DNA from: Daphnia carinata
Lineage: Eukaryota > Arthropoda > Branchiopoda > Diplostraca > Daphniidae
Length of the DNA: 64,000 nucleotides
Assembly (NCBI RefSeq): GCF_022539665.2
Contig: NC_081334.1
Span: forward strand, 2,976,001-3,040,000
Direction of reading: 5' to 3'
Shown piece after piece: positions 36,623 through 47,943 of this stretch (positions are counted from its first letter, which is position 1; each line of letters opens with the position of its first letter). Made by a program: the position numbers and the translations under genes. The notes under the pieces are model-generated. The model saw only the letters and a program-made list of their open reading frames with translations, was not told the origin of the DNA and made no database searches.

Positions 36623-38206
36623 ATGGAGGAAGAAGACGGAGATCATGATTTTTTATTCAGTGCTGCAGCTCAGTCAACCGACAGACATGAAAGAGTAATC
36701 GTTCATATTGACATCGATTGCTATTATGCCCAAGTTGAAATGATACTCAATCCATCGCTGCGTGGCAAACCACTCGGTATAAAACAGAAAAATCTTGTTG
36801 TAACCTGCAACTATGAAGCACGAGCTCTGGGCGTCGAAAAACTTATGACGATAAAGTCTGCATTGGAAAAGTGTCCTTCATTGATACTGGCAAATGGGGA
36901 GGACTTAAAAAATTATAGAGAGATGTCAGAAAAGATTTATAAGGTGCTTCAGTCATACAGCCCTTTTGTAGAGAAACTTGGCCTGGATGAGAACTTTGTT
37001 GATGTAACTCATAAGATCGTGAAGTCCCCAGAAGTTCAACATGTTATTTCTGGACACACTTTCCATGACAGCGAAGATATTTGTACATGTGGTTGTACTG
37101 AAAGACTAGCACAAGGATCACTTATTGCCCAGAAAATGAGAGATCATCTTAGAGATGAATTGGGAATCACTTCCTGTGGTGGGATTGCTTTTAACAAGCT
37201 TTTAGCTAAGCTAGTTGGAACAACTCATAAACCAAATCAACAGACAACATTGCTTTCAACTTCATCCTTAAGTCTGATAAAATCATTGAAGCACCTAAGA
37301 AACATTCCCGGGATTGGCTCAGCAATCAACAGAAAACTTGAAGTGCTTGGCATTAATACAATAGAGAAACTACAATCTGCAGAAATGTGTAAACTTACGG
37401 AAGCACTTGGAGGCAAAACAGCTAACCAAATTCAACAACTGAGTTTTGGCATAGACAACAGCCATGTGAAGATAACAGACAGACCAAAATCAATTGGAGC
37501 TGAGGATGGCTTTATCCCAATCAGAAGTGAGGGTGAGGTCCGGAAGAAGCTAAGTTGTCTGTTAAATCGGGTTTTGGAGTTGGTTGAGAAAGATGGTCGC
37601 AAACCATGTCAGCTCAAGCTGACAGTACGAAAACTACATCCCTCGAGCCACAGTGTAAGAGAGAGTCGTCAGACGACCATAGAATATGGAACTGGAACTG
37701 GTAGTAGCACACAGCAGGGTCCAGGAGACGAAAAACAAAAAATGAAGCTAATGACAACCTTAATGAATCTTTTCGAAAGGATCATCGACTGTGACGTTTC
37801 ATGGCAAGTTACATTGCTTGGCATCTCATTTTCGGGTTTCTCATCCGGAAATAGTGAAAGCCCAGCTAAAAACTCGATCAACAAATACTTCCCCGTGAAA
37901 AAAAGTCCATTGCGATCAGAGGAACCCCTACCGCCATCCAAGCGTTGTCGCTTTGACGAATCCGTACTTCAAGAATTGCCACCAGACATTCGCCAAGAAG
38001 TGCTAGAAGATATGCAAAACCAATTGCCTTCGCCCGACCCACAAAAGCCAACCGATTCTGATTGTCCAAAAGGAGTCGATCCGCTGGTCTTTTGCGAACT
38101 TCCCGTGGAAATCAGGGAAGAACTCTTAGCAGAGGAAAGAACGAAAAAGCAAACTACCATAAAAAAATCTAACAATTTGTTACAGTACTTTCGGAAAGCG
38201 TCCTAG
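36623..38206 (+). CDS. PolI: DNA polymerase iota, Y-family translesion polymerase (intronless)
   Basis: One uninterrupted 527-codon frame. Catalytic motifs are HIDIDCYYAQVE and VEKLGLDENFVDVT, the latter a polymerase-iota version of the SxDE motif. A helix-hairpin-helix thumb (LRNIPGIGSAINRKLEVLG) and a little-finger domain follow. The C-terminal part has two ubiquitin-binding (UBM) motifs with the Leu-Pro core: LQELPPDIRQEVLEDM and FCELPVEIREELLAEE. INKYFPVKK and LLQYFRKA resemble PIP-box-like PCNA contacts. Human pol iota is about 715-740 residues, so the linker is shorter here. The enzyme inserts opposite damaged template bases at stalled forks. The gene has no introns although its neighbours have many, which suggests retroposition or intron loss. 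Confidence 0.95.
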   Translation: MEEEDGDHDFLFSAAAQSTDRHERVIVHIDIDCYYAQVEMILNPSLRGKPLGIKQKNLVVTCNYEARALGVEKLMTIKSALEKCPSLILANGEDLKNYREMSEKIYKVLQSYSPFVEKLGLDENFVDVTHKIVKSPEVQHVISGHTFHDSEDICTCGCTERLAQGSLIAQKMRDHLRDELGITSCGGIAFNKLLAKLVGTTHKPNQQTTLLSTSSLSLIKSLKHLRNIPGIGSAINRKLEVLGINTIEKLQSAEMCKLTEALGGKTANQIQQLSFGIDNSHVKITDRPKSIGAEDGFIPIRSEGEVRKKLSCLLNRVLELVEKDGRKPCQLKLTVRKLHPSSHSVRESRQTTIEYGTGTGSSTQQGPGDEKQKMKLMTTLMNLFERIIDCDVSWQVTLLGISFSGFSSGNSESPAKNSINKYFPVKKSPLRSEEPLPPSKRCRFDESVLQELPPDIRQEVLEDMQNQLPSPDPQKPTDSDCPKGVDPLVFCELPVEIREELLAEERTKKQTTIKKSNNLLQYFRKAS

Positions 38207-38362
38207 AACCATAGATCACTATCAAGAAATAGCCCTCGAACGATTTACTTGATTTTATTCAACCAATCTTTCTTGGAATGGTATTGTATGAATTGATTTT
38301 ATACAGACCGATTTTCTAATGTATATTATTTGTCATAGGCTCATTATTTACCTCTCTTGCAG

Positions 38363-38857
38363 GGTCCAGGAGTCGGTCAGGGTCTTGGAGGGCCTCCAAG
38401 AGGGTACAGACACCCTTCATTTGTACCTATTATGCCTTTTTTGGACAAGAACGTCGTCGAATTTCAATTGGGTGTCAAATTGTGGTATCCTACCCGACCA
38501 CAAACAATTGGTTTTATACAAGCATATTCGGTTGGTTTTCGATATTAGCAGTAGGATTTCGTTGGCTGTCCTAATTGCCATCCCTGGCTTTGGAATTTCT
38601 ACCTCATTTACCCAAGTTTTATCCCTATTTCTGCTCTGAAACTTGATCATTGTTGTGTTTTGTTTAGAGTCAGTATTAGTTCTCGTTTGGAAGACAATGA
38701 TAAAAATGAGCACATCAGGAACCCAGAATTATATTGCAACTTCGATCTGTACGCAGAAACTGGCGAACCAAGTTGCTATCGTTTTCAATTCCTATTTTCG
38801 GCCAGTAGCAATGATTCCATTTTCTGTCTTCCCTACCTGGAAGACAGAAAATGGATT
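38363..38857 (+). pseudogene. Unrecognised gene fragment, two exon-like pieces
   Basis: Two open pieces have splice-like edges. The first, 38363-38530, starts after CTTGCAG, reads GPGVGQGLGGPPRGYRHP and ends TCG|GTTGGT. The second, about 38668-38857, follows TGTTTAG and reads LEDNDKNEHIRNPELYCNFD and then SCYRFQFLFSASSNDSIFC. Their splice phases do not match and no start codon is seen, so I treat this as a decayed or incomplete gene. No family is recognised. Confidence 0.3.
38816..38855. repeat. Perfect 17-bp inverted repeat with 6-nt loop
   Basis: The left arm TCCATTTTCTGTCTTCC (38816-38832), the loop CTACCT and the right arm GGAAGACAGAAAATGGA (38839-38855) are perfectly complementary. RNA from either strand would fold into a stable hairpin. 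It lies at the end of the exon-like fragment described for this region. Confidence 0.9.
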
Positions 38858-38939
38858 TAACCTTCGGCACGAACGGTATGTTTTTTTTTACACACTTTCC
38901 TTGTTAATTCTTTTTAATTTGATGCCTCTTTAGGTATGT

Positions 38940-40231
38940 GAACCATTGCAATGTTTTCGAGCCCTGGCTGATATTCTTCTATTCTTTTCTGATCGTCTAA
39001 ATGTTTGGTTAATAGAAGACAGGTGGTGTATATCAAACGCGAATTTTTAAAACTATTTAACCATTCAAAGCGGATAATGTTTGCCATGGAATTAAAAACA
39101 GTACGCAACTGTTACTTTGTTCATTAGCAAATGCTTTCTTAAAAAACTCTGTTATGTTAATGATTTTCCCCCTTTATTTAAATCTTTGTTTTTTTTTAGC
39201 TAAATCCGTGTGGGGGATATGCGGATGCGTGGTAAGAGCACGTTTTTTTGGAACGCCTAAGAGCCGTCTCCGGTGCACCTATGGGTACGGTGGGTTGGTA
39301 CTGCCAGGTTGGTGAATAAAACGCTGAAAAAAGGCTATTTAATGCGTGTCACACCAATACCTTCCGGCGTTAAGCTGGTCACGGATAACCCATTGGTGCA
39401 CGGGGATCGAGCCCTAAGAACGAGCCCGTTTATCCCACTTTTTTATTGGAAACCGCTCATCTCTGTTTTACCATAAATTTGGGCAATTTCAAAGACATCA
39501 TGTGTCGCCATCTAGGGAAAATCCAGTTCAGTCAGATTCAAACAAAAAACAAGCTTAACTTTCTCTTTACTTATTTTCTCAGAAATCTGGGTTGCTATAA
39601 AAACCCATGGTTTTGAATTGAAATTGAACGATGATGTCGGAAAACCAGTACGGTTTTGAGTTGCGGTTTTTCGGAACGAATATCGTTGGGCCTTTCGAAA
39701 ATCGATTAAAGGATCCGATAAGCAAGAACCCATTTGGCGTAGTAAACTTAGTTTCACCTGAACTTTCATGAACTGCGGTTGTAAAATTTAGGCTTCTTTT
39801 TGTTGCATTCGTAGTATATTAAGAATTTGCAATCGCAGTTAACATTTTCAGGAGCTGTATAATAATCCAGCAATCTATAGTTAGATAAATTTGTCACGTT
39901 TCCTCTACCAGCCGCCAGGGGGGTAAATCGGATTGCCATAGATTGCATCAAACTTACCCATTCGGCAACCGAAGTGTGAATACGCTTTTCTTTGATAATT
40001 ATTTTGTTTTGCTGCTATGCTTGGTAAACTACAATTATGCCCCATATTATTGCCTTTGCATTTTAGATCTACTCTTAGGTGATCTATACCTGATCCTATG
40101 TTTTAAAGTGATCTGCTTTCACAGCTACATTTCTGTGTTCTTTTCCGTTGGTCTATGGTTCTGAATTGAGGCAAGTATATCTATTATGCTATGTCACTAA
40201 GTACTATAGGGAAGGGAATAACTGAAGTTGA
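38940..40231. other. Intergenic with a fold-back near 39.3 kb
   Basis: No gene seen. An imperfect inverted repeat pairs CCGGTGCACCTATGGGT (39270-39286) with ACCCATTGGTGCACGGG (about 39388-39404), 15 of 17 positions complementary. The sequence between includes a piece resembling a degenerate tRNA A box (GGTAAGAGCAC). It may be the remnant of a small mobile element. Confidence 0.45.
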
Positions 40232-40770
40232 TTGAGATCTATTCTGATTCTCCTGATATCCATCTCAACATGTTTTTATTTGCTTTACAACATCCATTTC
40301 ATAGTGGGACGTGTGGCTTTCAATAGTAGTGCCATAAAGACTGCCGAAAATGGGTGTGGTGCGGAAACCCAGAAATGGCATGAGTTCAACATCAAACACG
40401 GATTAGGTACTTTCGGTTTTTTGTCTATTGAAAAAGTATTTTTAATGCTATTATTTTGCATTCACAGAATTTTAGCGGGGGATCAAGTCAAGTCTGGAAG
40501 TGCTCCAGGATGGAAGAGTGAGCCTACAGTTGAAAAAGCACTGACAGTGCATTACCGTTAAGGTATGAGATAAAGTAATAGAGTATGCAAATTGTCTAAT
40601 AAGAAGTACCATCTTGTGTGAATGAATCCTGTATAACAGCAATCCTTTATAGTTCTGTCACAGCTAGAAGCCTCAAATAATTCTGCTTCTCTTGCTAAAG
40701 AACAACTTGTCCTTTACGTTCAGAGTGTTGGTGAAGCTGGGTACTTAAATGGCCCAAAAAATGTTTAATT
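40232..40770 (+). pseudogene. Possible decayed gene fragment, unrecognised
   Basis: Exon-like pieces read SAIKTAENGCGAETQKWHEF, then LAGDQVKSGSAPGWKSEPTV, then SQLEASNNSASLAKEQLVLY followed by VQSVGEAGYLNGPKN. They lie in one direction within about 500 bp, but stops and phase breaks separate them and no start is evident. I do not recognise the source gene. Confidence 0.25.
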
Positions 40771-41269
40771 TCGCTGGCATTGCAGCGATGAACATCATAC
40801 ATGGGCTCTTTAGGTATGAAAGAAATTTTCTTGAAAAAATTTTGAATTTATGCTGAAGCATTTCTCCTCCTTTTTGCCAACCATGTCTAATCTACAAAAA
40901 AAATTTATCCAATAGGAAAGGATTTTCAGCATACTGGGAACACAACTATCAACAATGCAACATTCTAGGGGTGCTATTTTATCATTCAAGAGCCTTATAC
41001 AATGATTTTCATCTGCAATTTATATGGCCTTTCCCGAGCCTCTGCCAGAAGTTGAATCTATGAGTCATGTAAGTCACATGAGCAACAATTGAGATGCTTA
41101 ATGGTGTTGTTTTTCTTTTCTCAGTATAGGTTAATAGTAACATTGGATGTGAAAAGATTCTTGGTTGGGGCAAGACACTGAATAAAGTGTAATGATTGGA
41201 TGGATGACATGACATTTCTATACTTCATTCGGATTCTCTAGACGGTATTTTATATTTAAAAAATTGAAG

Positions 41270-41640
41270 TGCATATCTGGGCTCCCTTCCTTTCCGTAGC
41301 CCCGTTTCCCCTTGACTCATAATAAGCCCGTAGGGGGTCATGCCCCTACTGTACGGTATATATAAAAATAACATATACCGAGGTTTGGAGGGCTCTGGCC
41401 GGAAAGGGGACGTGGGGGTCCGCTTAGTCCGATGATGTGTTCACGGAGGGCGACGTGGCTACACACAAATCCGAATTAAAGGCTAATCGCTCCAGTAAAA
41501 ATGTTCCAAATCTTCGGCTCTTCTTCCGGCTTCTCTTAGCCAATCACCGGGTAATCTCCCCGGTGGGTCAACGAGGCAGTGTCTCCCCCTGCCTGGGTTG
41601 ACGGCAACTTTTGAAAGGGCTATTGTGCCTTTTTAAAGTT
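41270..41640. other. GC-rich insert of unknown origin
   Basis: A block distinctly richer in GC than its surroundings. It contains small hairpins, for example CGGTATAT paired with ATATACCG around 41355-41380 and ACCGGG paired with CCCGGT around 41546-41566. No frame stays open. It is probably a fragment of a mobile element, but no family could be assigned. Confidence 0.4.
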
Positions 41641-41832
41641 GCAAAATCATTTATATGTGCAGAGTAATGTCAATACAATTTATTTTTTTTAAACAGAAAA
41701 AGCAAAACTTGTGTTTTTAATTGCAATCTTACTCTGCCCTTTTTATTCTTGCTTGGTCTTGTGTTTTCTGCTTAGCATTCTTTTAATTTCTCTCTTCATA
41801 TAATATTCTTACTTCGACAATCGATTTCAGGT

Positions 41833-41900
41833 CGACTGGGATTTGAACCACAGAATTCTTGCACCATAGGCCAGCGTGCTACCGTTATGCCATACTTAAC
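41833..41900 (-). repeat. tRNA-like module (Pol III A and B boxes), degenerate
   Basis: On the minus strand TGGCATAACGG matches the A box consensus and GGTTCAAATCC matches the B box, with normal spacing. The anticodon stem does not pair, so this is a tRNA-derived SINE head or tRNA pseudogene rather than a functional tRNA. Confidence 0.6.
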
Positions 41901-41998
41901 TTCCTTCCTTAACGTTGTTTTGGATTGTGATACCTGTAGAGATATTCAGCACACACTAGCTTATTGTTGAATGCGTATTAGATGTTTATAAGTTCATG

Positions 41999-42065
41999 GT
42001 TGGAATAATGGTAAAGCATGTGGCTGTCATGCTAGAATACTAGGGTTCGATTCCCATATCAGTCA
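41999..42065 (+). repeat. tRNA-like module, degenerate
   Basis: TGGAATAATGG (A box, one mismatch) and GGTTCGATTCC (exact B box) flank a perfect 5-bp anticodon stem, GCATG/CATGC. The loop is TGGCTGT, which lacks the universal U33, and the T stem pairs only partly. A tRNA-derived repeat is more likely than a working tRNA. It diverges from the minus-strand module at 41833-41900. Confidence 0.55.
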
Positions 42066-42204
42066 TTGTACAGGTAAATAATAAATACAAAATTAAGTAG
42101 TGTAAAATCGTTTTTATTGTCCCTCCTTCCACCCACATATCCACCACTATTACATACATTTTAAAATACAGCATACAACATACAATACATACACAAATAC
42201 ACTT

Positions 42205-42530
42205 AAACTAACACGTTGGCTGCCACGCCACCATTTTCTACTGTCGCTACTGTCGCTATCCCTAGGGATAGCGACCAAGGGGGCCGGGTAGGCCGGACTG
42301 ACACGGCGATGAGACCTTTTTGGGAACGCACACCCCAGGTCTCATCAGCCGCATCGAAAAAGGGAATTCCCTATGGTGCGTTGCCTAGGGGCCATTCGGC
42401 CAATCTTGGGCAGTGGCGCTGCTCCACCCCATGGCAGATAGACCATGGAGCAGAACAGCGCGGCCCGTCCCTGTCAAGCTACAAAAAAAAGGGGATCAAA
42501 GTGGGTGGGTGGCAGCCAACGTGTTAGTTT
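42205..42530. mobile_element. Short terminal-inverted-repeat element (MITE-like)
   Basis: A perfect 22-bp inverted repeat bounds 326 bp: AAACTAACACGTTGGCTGCC plus AC at 42205-42226 and its reverse complement at 42509-42530. The interior is GC-rich and codes for no recognisable transposase; an open frame spans it but looks incidental. The flanks read TTAA on the left and TTGA on the right, which weakly suggests a piggyBac-like TTAA target, but no exact target duplication is visible. A non-autonomous DNA transposon is the simplest reading. Confidence 0.7.
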
Positions 42531-42579
42531 GAAAAACATAATACAACATAGAACAAAACACAACCATACCACGAAGACG

Positions 42580-42712
42580 AGGCGACCACGAGGAGATGAA
42601 GGGGCGATAGGGGAGGCGTAGACGGCGTGACCACGAGGCGATGACAGGGCGACGACGACGGGCGAGGCGACGGGCGAGGCGACGGACGGGGCGAAATGCC
42701 AGGCGACGAAGG
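42580..42712. repeat. GC-rich GGCGA-type low-complexity repeat
   Basis: Irregular tandem words such as GGCGACGGGC and GGCGACCACGAGG fill this stretch directly downstream of the TIR element. It looks like a degenerate minisatellite; minus-strand open frames here (Arg/Pro-rich) are by-products of the composition. Confidence 0.6.
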
Positions 42713-44549
42713 ATTATGAAGTGAAGAACGGGCAAAACTTAGAATTTTGATTTCAATTTTGCGTGGAACAGAAGATGATGGCATAGTTCTAAATGATAAA
42801 TATGAAGAAAACATGTTACTACATGTGGAATGTAATATTATTGGCATAATTATAACAGGGAAGGAAATTACTTTACACTTTTGTCCGAAGACTGCAAAAG
42901 TTGTAGGGCTGGCTGGTAATTTTGCTGAAGGAGAAAGCTTGGCAGACCTACGATGAGATATTATATTTAAAGAATGGCAATAGTAGATAAGCCTCAAACT
43001 TAAAATACCAAACGGGACTGGCTGTGATGTCCATTTCTATTTAAGTTGGTTGGTAGTGGTTAATCATTGGAATCCAAACAAAGAGGGACATGTTGCACTA
43101 GTCAGATTAAAGCTGTTTCTGATGACTAGGCAAAGGGTAGTCAAATCAGCTAGTGGTGTGTTGGTTCTATCGTTGGTGACCTTCCCACTGGTTAGTATGT
43201 CTTCCGTTGTAAGTTTTACAAAGCTAGATGTTAAATCAGAATCATGCCAAACGGTATATTAACAGCCACACACAAGTTAAATACCTCTAAATAGAGCAAC
43301 AGAGTAGCATGATGGAATGCTAAGGTCATAGTTTTATGACAGAGCGATTTTGTGACAGTTTGGAATTGGCAACTTGCATAGCTTGCAAGATTACCCGTTA
43401 CATGAAAAATTAAATATTTGGTTTGCTTCACTTCCAAAACAACACAGGGAATAAAACACGTAATAGTAGTTAATTTTATACAACTTTCCACTGGAGTCTA
43501 GCATTTTAACAAAGACTTTCATACACAGGATTCACTGCTTACACCACTGTCACACGTAAGCATACCACCATTTAGGAAGCGCAACAGCGACATCTAGTTT
43601 TTTTCTCAAGAACCAAAATAAAAGCGAATCGAAGAAGAATTAGTGAACAAGTTGTTTATTCAAAAACCTCGGTATTCCCATTAAAATACATGATTTAGAT
43701 TGGAAATTGCACAGGGTGTCAATTGCGGCTTTTTACAAGCGTGTCTGACCAGCATCAAACTGTAGTTTAAGAATAAATAATCTTAGGTGTTTTTGTTTAA
43801 AATGGTACTTCCCATCTCTTGCTAGCTTTTAGTCATATAAATATCAACACATAATCACCAGGATTTTCTTGTGTCTTCTCGGTTAGAAAATGAAAATACA
43901 AAATGACAAGGTTAAGTCAAAAGAACGAATTACTAGAAGATCAACTGTCGGTCGTACAACATGATACGAAAACACATGACATTTACATATAAAACAATGG
44001 CTTCGGGTATTCCGAACGCCTGTGTGCCCTTTGCGCTAATACCAATTTAATGACGATAATGACCAAAAAGAACGACATCTTAGTTTTTTGCGCTCGTCCC
44101 CAAAGTCAGACGATTGAACGTAAAAAGTATAAAACACGCTCAAAATAGCCCAGAGAAAACTGAATCGGATAGCGCGGAATAACACGCAGGAGAATACCGA
44201 CTAGTCTAACAAGAATAACGTTTATTACCTTTCAGCAGATTGTAAAACGGTGACAGTCAGTCGCATGTTTCGTATCCCACTGGAGACGCCTACGTAGATC
44301 CTAGGGAACCTTCAAATTTTTGGCAAATCAAGGCAGTCCTCAGAAACCCACTTCCTGGTGACGCAAGTTCACATATTATTTATATACTTTAACGGCTGTT
44401 GATGCTAGCCGCAATTTTTCCGGCGCAATGTAAATCCGTCAATAGTTCTAACCTAGAAACAGAAAATTTCTATTAGAAGGAAATAAGGATGATTCTTAAT
44501 GTTCCGAGAATAATTATACTTCGATAGGTCTTATTTACTAATTACTCAC
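42713..44549. other. No gene seen
   Basis: AT-rich sequence with only short frames without splice context or family similarity on either strand. Confidence 0.45.
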
Positions 44550-44885
44550 CTGATTTAGTATGTGTCATGCACCCTTGTTTTGCGTAACAGCCAGCCTGAG
44601 AAAAAACTTTAAAACTTGGCTAAGGTGATCCTCCGAGCTCATCTAGGTTACGTGCTAGTGCTTTTCCATAAAACCTTCATTATTAACTTGTTTGGAATTG
44701 ATTTGAATCCTTGTTGTAATTATAGTAGGCGAGAAATCCTTTGATTTAAGGTAATCTGGAAGGGACAAATATAACGATTCAAGAAAAATATGGCTGTTAA
44801 GATTATCACACTAACTAGAATCTTAATTCTTCGAAGATAAGTTTTATGCATTTCAAGAATTATTGAACATCAGAATTTGTATCAA
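44550..44885 (-). pseudogene. Copy A of a duplicated exon pair; type II membrane anchor-like N-terminus
   Basis: The minus strand reads, from ATG at 44851, MHKTYLRRIKILVSVIILTA and continues IFFLNRYICP: a short cytosolic basic stretch and one hydrophobic helix, as in type II Golgi enzymes. The frame continues past a CCAG acceptor-like site but soon stops. A second piece ends at a GTGAGT donor after AAATCAG. The whole 336-bp segment is collinear with 47944-48270. Stops in the second piece suggest decay, though an unrecognised exon structure is possible. Confidence 0.4.
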
Positions 44886-47800
44886 TTCACAATCATGACA
44901 GATTAATATGTACCACTGATATTGAAAAATGTAGACTGTACGCGATGTGTGCGGTAAGAAAATCCAGAGAATATCCAGAAAACTATCTGTTAATTCAAGT
45001 TCATCTTATTTCAATCCATTCTACCATACCATTTCATTCTCACTACAGAGGAAACGGCCTCACGTGCAGAGACTTATCAAGGCGTATTCGGTTAGCTCAA
45101 GTATAAAGTACGCTATGAAATAGATGGAATGTTTGTCTGTTGGAAAGCAAACGAAATCATCCAGAGCCATTTCGGTCGGTATGGGGACGAATTGAGTGCA
45201 ATCCGGCCGAAAACCAACGACGAAATCAACAGAAAACTTCATCGATCGACAACTTAATTTGACATCTTGTTAACTATATTTTTTGCCCTGAAGATGAATG
45301 AATCACACACTTCTGGGATTTAAACAATAATAGGCCTACTCCAATATACAGACATAATGCAATTTTATAACATTCGCCGCATATAGTCGAGAAAGCCTGT
45401 TACAGCATAAAATCCAAAGGTGTGTATATAGTTTACATAATGTGAAACAAGAAAAAAAAATCACCCGAATTGTAAATTTATTAAATAATTCCCGTGCTTA
45501 AGGCGTCGCCTTTAGACCTCAGCCGGATTTAACTTCACCCCGTTCCCATACTGACCAAAACGGCTCTTAGGGATTCCGTTTCGTTCTGCCTGCACTTTCA
45601 CTTTCAAAGAAATACATTAAATAAAGATAAATTTATACGTAATAAATAAATATCCGCAAGGAGGCCGTTCCCTTTGTAATTGGAATTAACTTTGAATTAG
45701 TGGAATAGAATGGTATAGTAAAATGGAGGACGATTGAGGGCTTACATATGACAAACTACGCAAGATTTCTAGATGTTAGAATGATTTATCTATGATATCT
45801 ATAATCTATGATTTGATCTAAATGGATGTCCTACCTCGTTCACATCACTTTGCACATTTCAATTAAATATTAACACGGGAAGAGCTTCTCAGCGCTCAAC
45901 TGCAGATTGAGAAGCGTTAAGTTTTAAATAAATACTCTTACTTGTATGGCTTCCAACTATTTTGAAGTTGAAGCTTTGCTGCTGTGCCAATTCCGGATGT
46001 TTAACTCTGTGTTTCTAATAACAACCCCTTATGATAATGGTTGCATGTAGCTGCGTAGTCGGTTGTTTTAAAGACGAATGCTTCCTTTTCTTTGCTCTCG
46101 TTTCACAGATAAGAAAGACTTCAGATTAATATGGCACAAAAGAATTATACGTCTCAAACCTTACCTAGGCCAATGTTATTTCAGACATTAGCAGCGTTGG
46201 GAATACTAGACGCACTAAAAACGTGATACAATTTTGAAAATGTTTTAGTAATGATTAAAATGGAATCTCAAAACGACATGCCTTGCTTATAGAAGAATAA
46301 GGTTTTCACAGTTAAACGCAAAGTCCTCGAATTACATAGCGTAAAGTGAAAGCTGCAACAAAAAAAATTAAGGAAACAATTAATTAATAAATATTTGTAT
46401 AATAACGTGCCACGTAGTATCTAGATTCCAACCTTTTTTTTTTGTTTTAGCCACGACAACATGGATATGGACGGATAAACGTCAAACATATGCGAAAAGC
46501 AGTACGGTAGTCCAAAAGCTCTTAACGGTCAAACCGAGAGTCGAGGAATCAGCTAAAAGAACATGATAAACATTACAGAAACCAGCAACTGAACGACGAG
46601 TATGAACCATTGAACCTAAAATGTAGGCAAATCGGATTACAACGAACGGGCGGCCAACCATGTACCGTTCACCCACAAACGTCCAACACTCTTCTGATTG
46701 CTGAACTGGCTGCTTGCACATTTGAAATGAGAATCCGATCGCAAAAGAAAAATTATGTCACTAATGTTATTCCCTGTGGAAATTTTTTCACGCAGTTTAA
46801 TGAATTCCCATTTAGTATTTTTCAAAAGAACCTTTTGAATCATCATTACATTCAACATGTTACGATAAGACCCATAATAATGTAATCAACTAGCTTTCTG
46901 TGGAGTTAAAAACTAAACTTAAACCCAACCATAAAGTAAACACGGCTACCAAACAGTTTTCTTGCAAATCACATTGCAGGCTGTTAGCAAGAGATAAATT
47001 ATTGACATGGAATTATTTACAAATTATCTGTCATTGGTTAAAGTGGATGGTAAACTATTTGCTCTTATAACTTATGCTACTGAATTCCAATGGAAAGATT
47101 CATGTTTTACCTCAGGCGTTGCGACAAATCATACCTGTTTTTGGGTGTTCATGCATGTCCCTGTAGCAAACATTCCTGGATCTTTTAGTAAGTGCGATGG
47201 ACTTCAGATTATTACCGGGGGCTTACGTTGTTCGGAAACCTGAAAACGACTTTGTCAGCGACATTTCTTCACTTGTTTTGGCAGCTGATAATGAAATTTC
47301 CTTGAGATGGTTTTCTATGTAACATCTTGCCCAAAAATAAAGGAAATACGTATACATGATGAAGCATGTTATCTAAAGAAGAATAGCAAGTCAGTTAATT
47401 ATATAGCTTTACCATGAATGAGAACCTGCAACTGGTTACTGATGTTTTTGTTTGTGTTGCTGTGTTTTTGTTCAAACAGAAGCTTTCTTGTTGTCCACAT
47501 ACTGTTGTGTATATGTGATGTTCCATATCGCCATTGTGATTCCAAAAACAGAACTATGAACAAATGGAGCCTGCTGAAGGCGTTTCTGAGCATATAGAAC
47601 AAAGTTATGAGCATGCAAAAACTTCCATTGCATACCTAAGAGAGCTTAAAAGAACTTCAACTTCTATTTCTTCACTTGACTAACTCTTTCACTATAAGAT
47701 GACTATTACTTACTATGGAACGAACCTGGAAAAAGTAGCACTATGGGGTTATTAGAGGCGGCAGCAAAACTCCATGTTTGAAGACTAGCAGCCTGGATGA

Positions 47801-47943
47801 ACACAGAAGCTATTGTTCACTATATCACTCAGCTGACAGTAGTCTACTTCTAGTCCTTGCCAAGAAGAATTTGAAATAATGTTTCATTATAAACAAATTT
47901 AACTTCCAGTCAATTGTGTTGGACACTTACCAAGAAATGCCTG
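44886..47943. other. No gene seen
   Basis: Three kb of mostly AT-rich sequence. A few isolated frames of 60-80 codons occur (minus strand at 45060-45242, plus strand at 47007-47243), but they lack introns with matching phase and resemble no family I know. Confidence 0.45.

Noticed and set aside
41833-42065. Functional tRNA genes
   Set aside because: A and B boxes are good, but the cloverleafs fail: anticodon stem unpaired in one, U33 missing and T stem weak in the other.
42216-42527. A 103-codon open frame across the TIR element
   Set aside because: It begins and ends inside the inverted repeats, has no recognisable domain and is explained by GC-rich composition.
47007-47243. 78-codon plus-strand frame starting MELFTNYLSLVKVDGK
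   Set aside because: Isolated, with no splice partners and no recognisable domain; frames of this length occur by chance in a 64-kb window.
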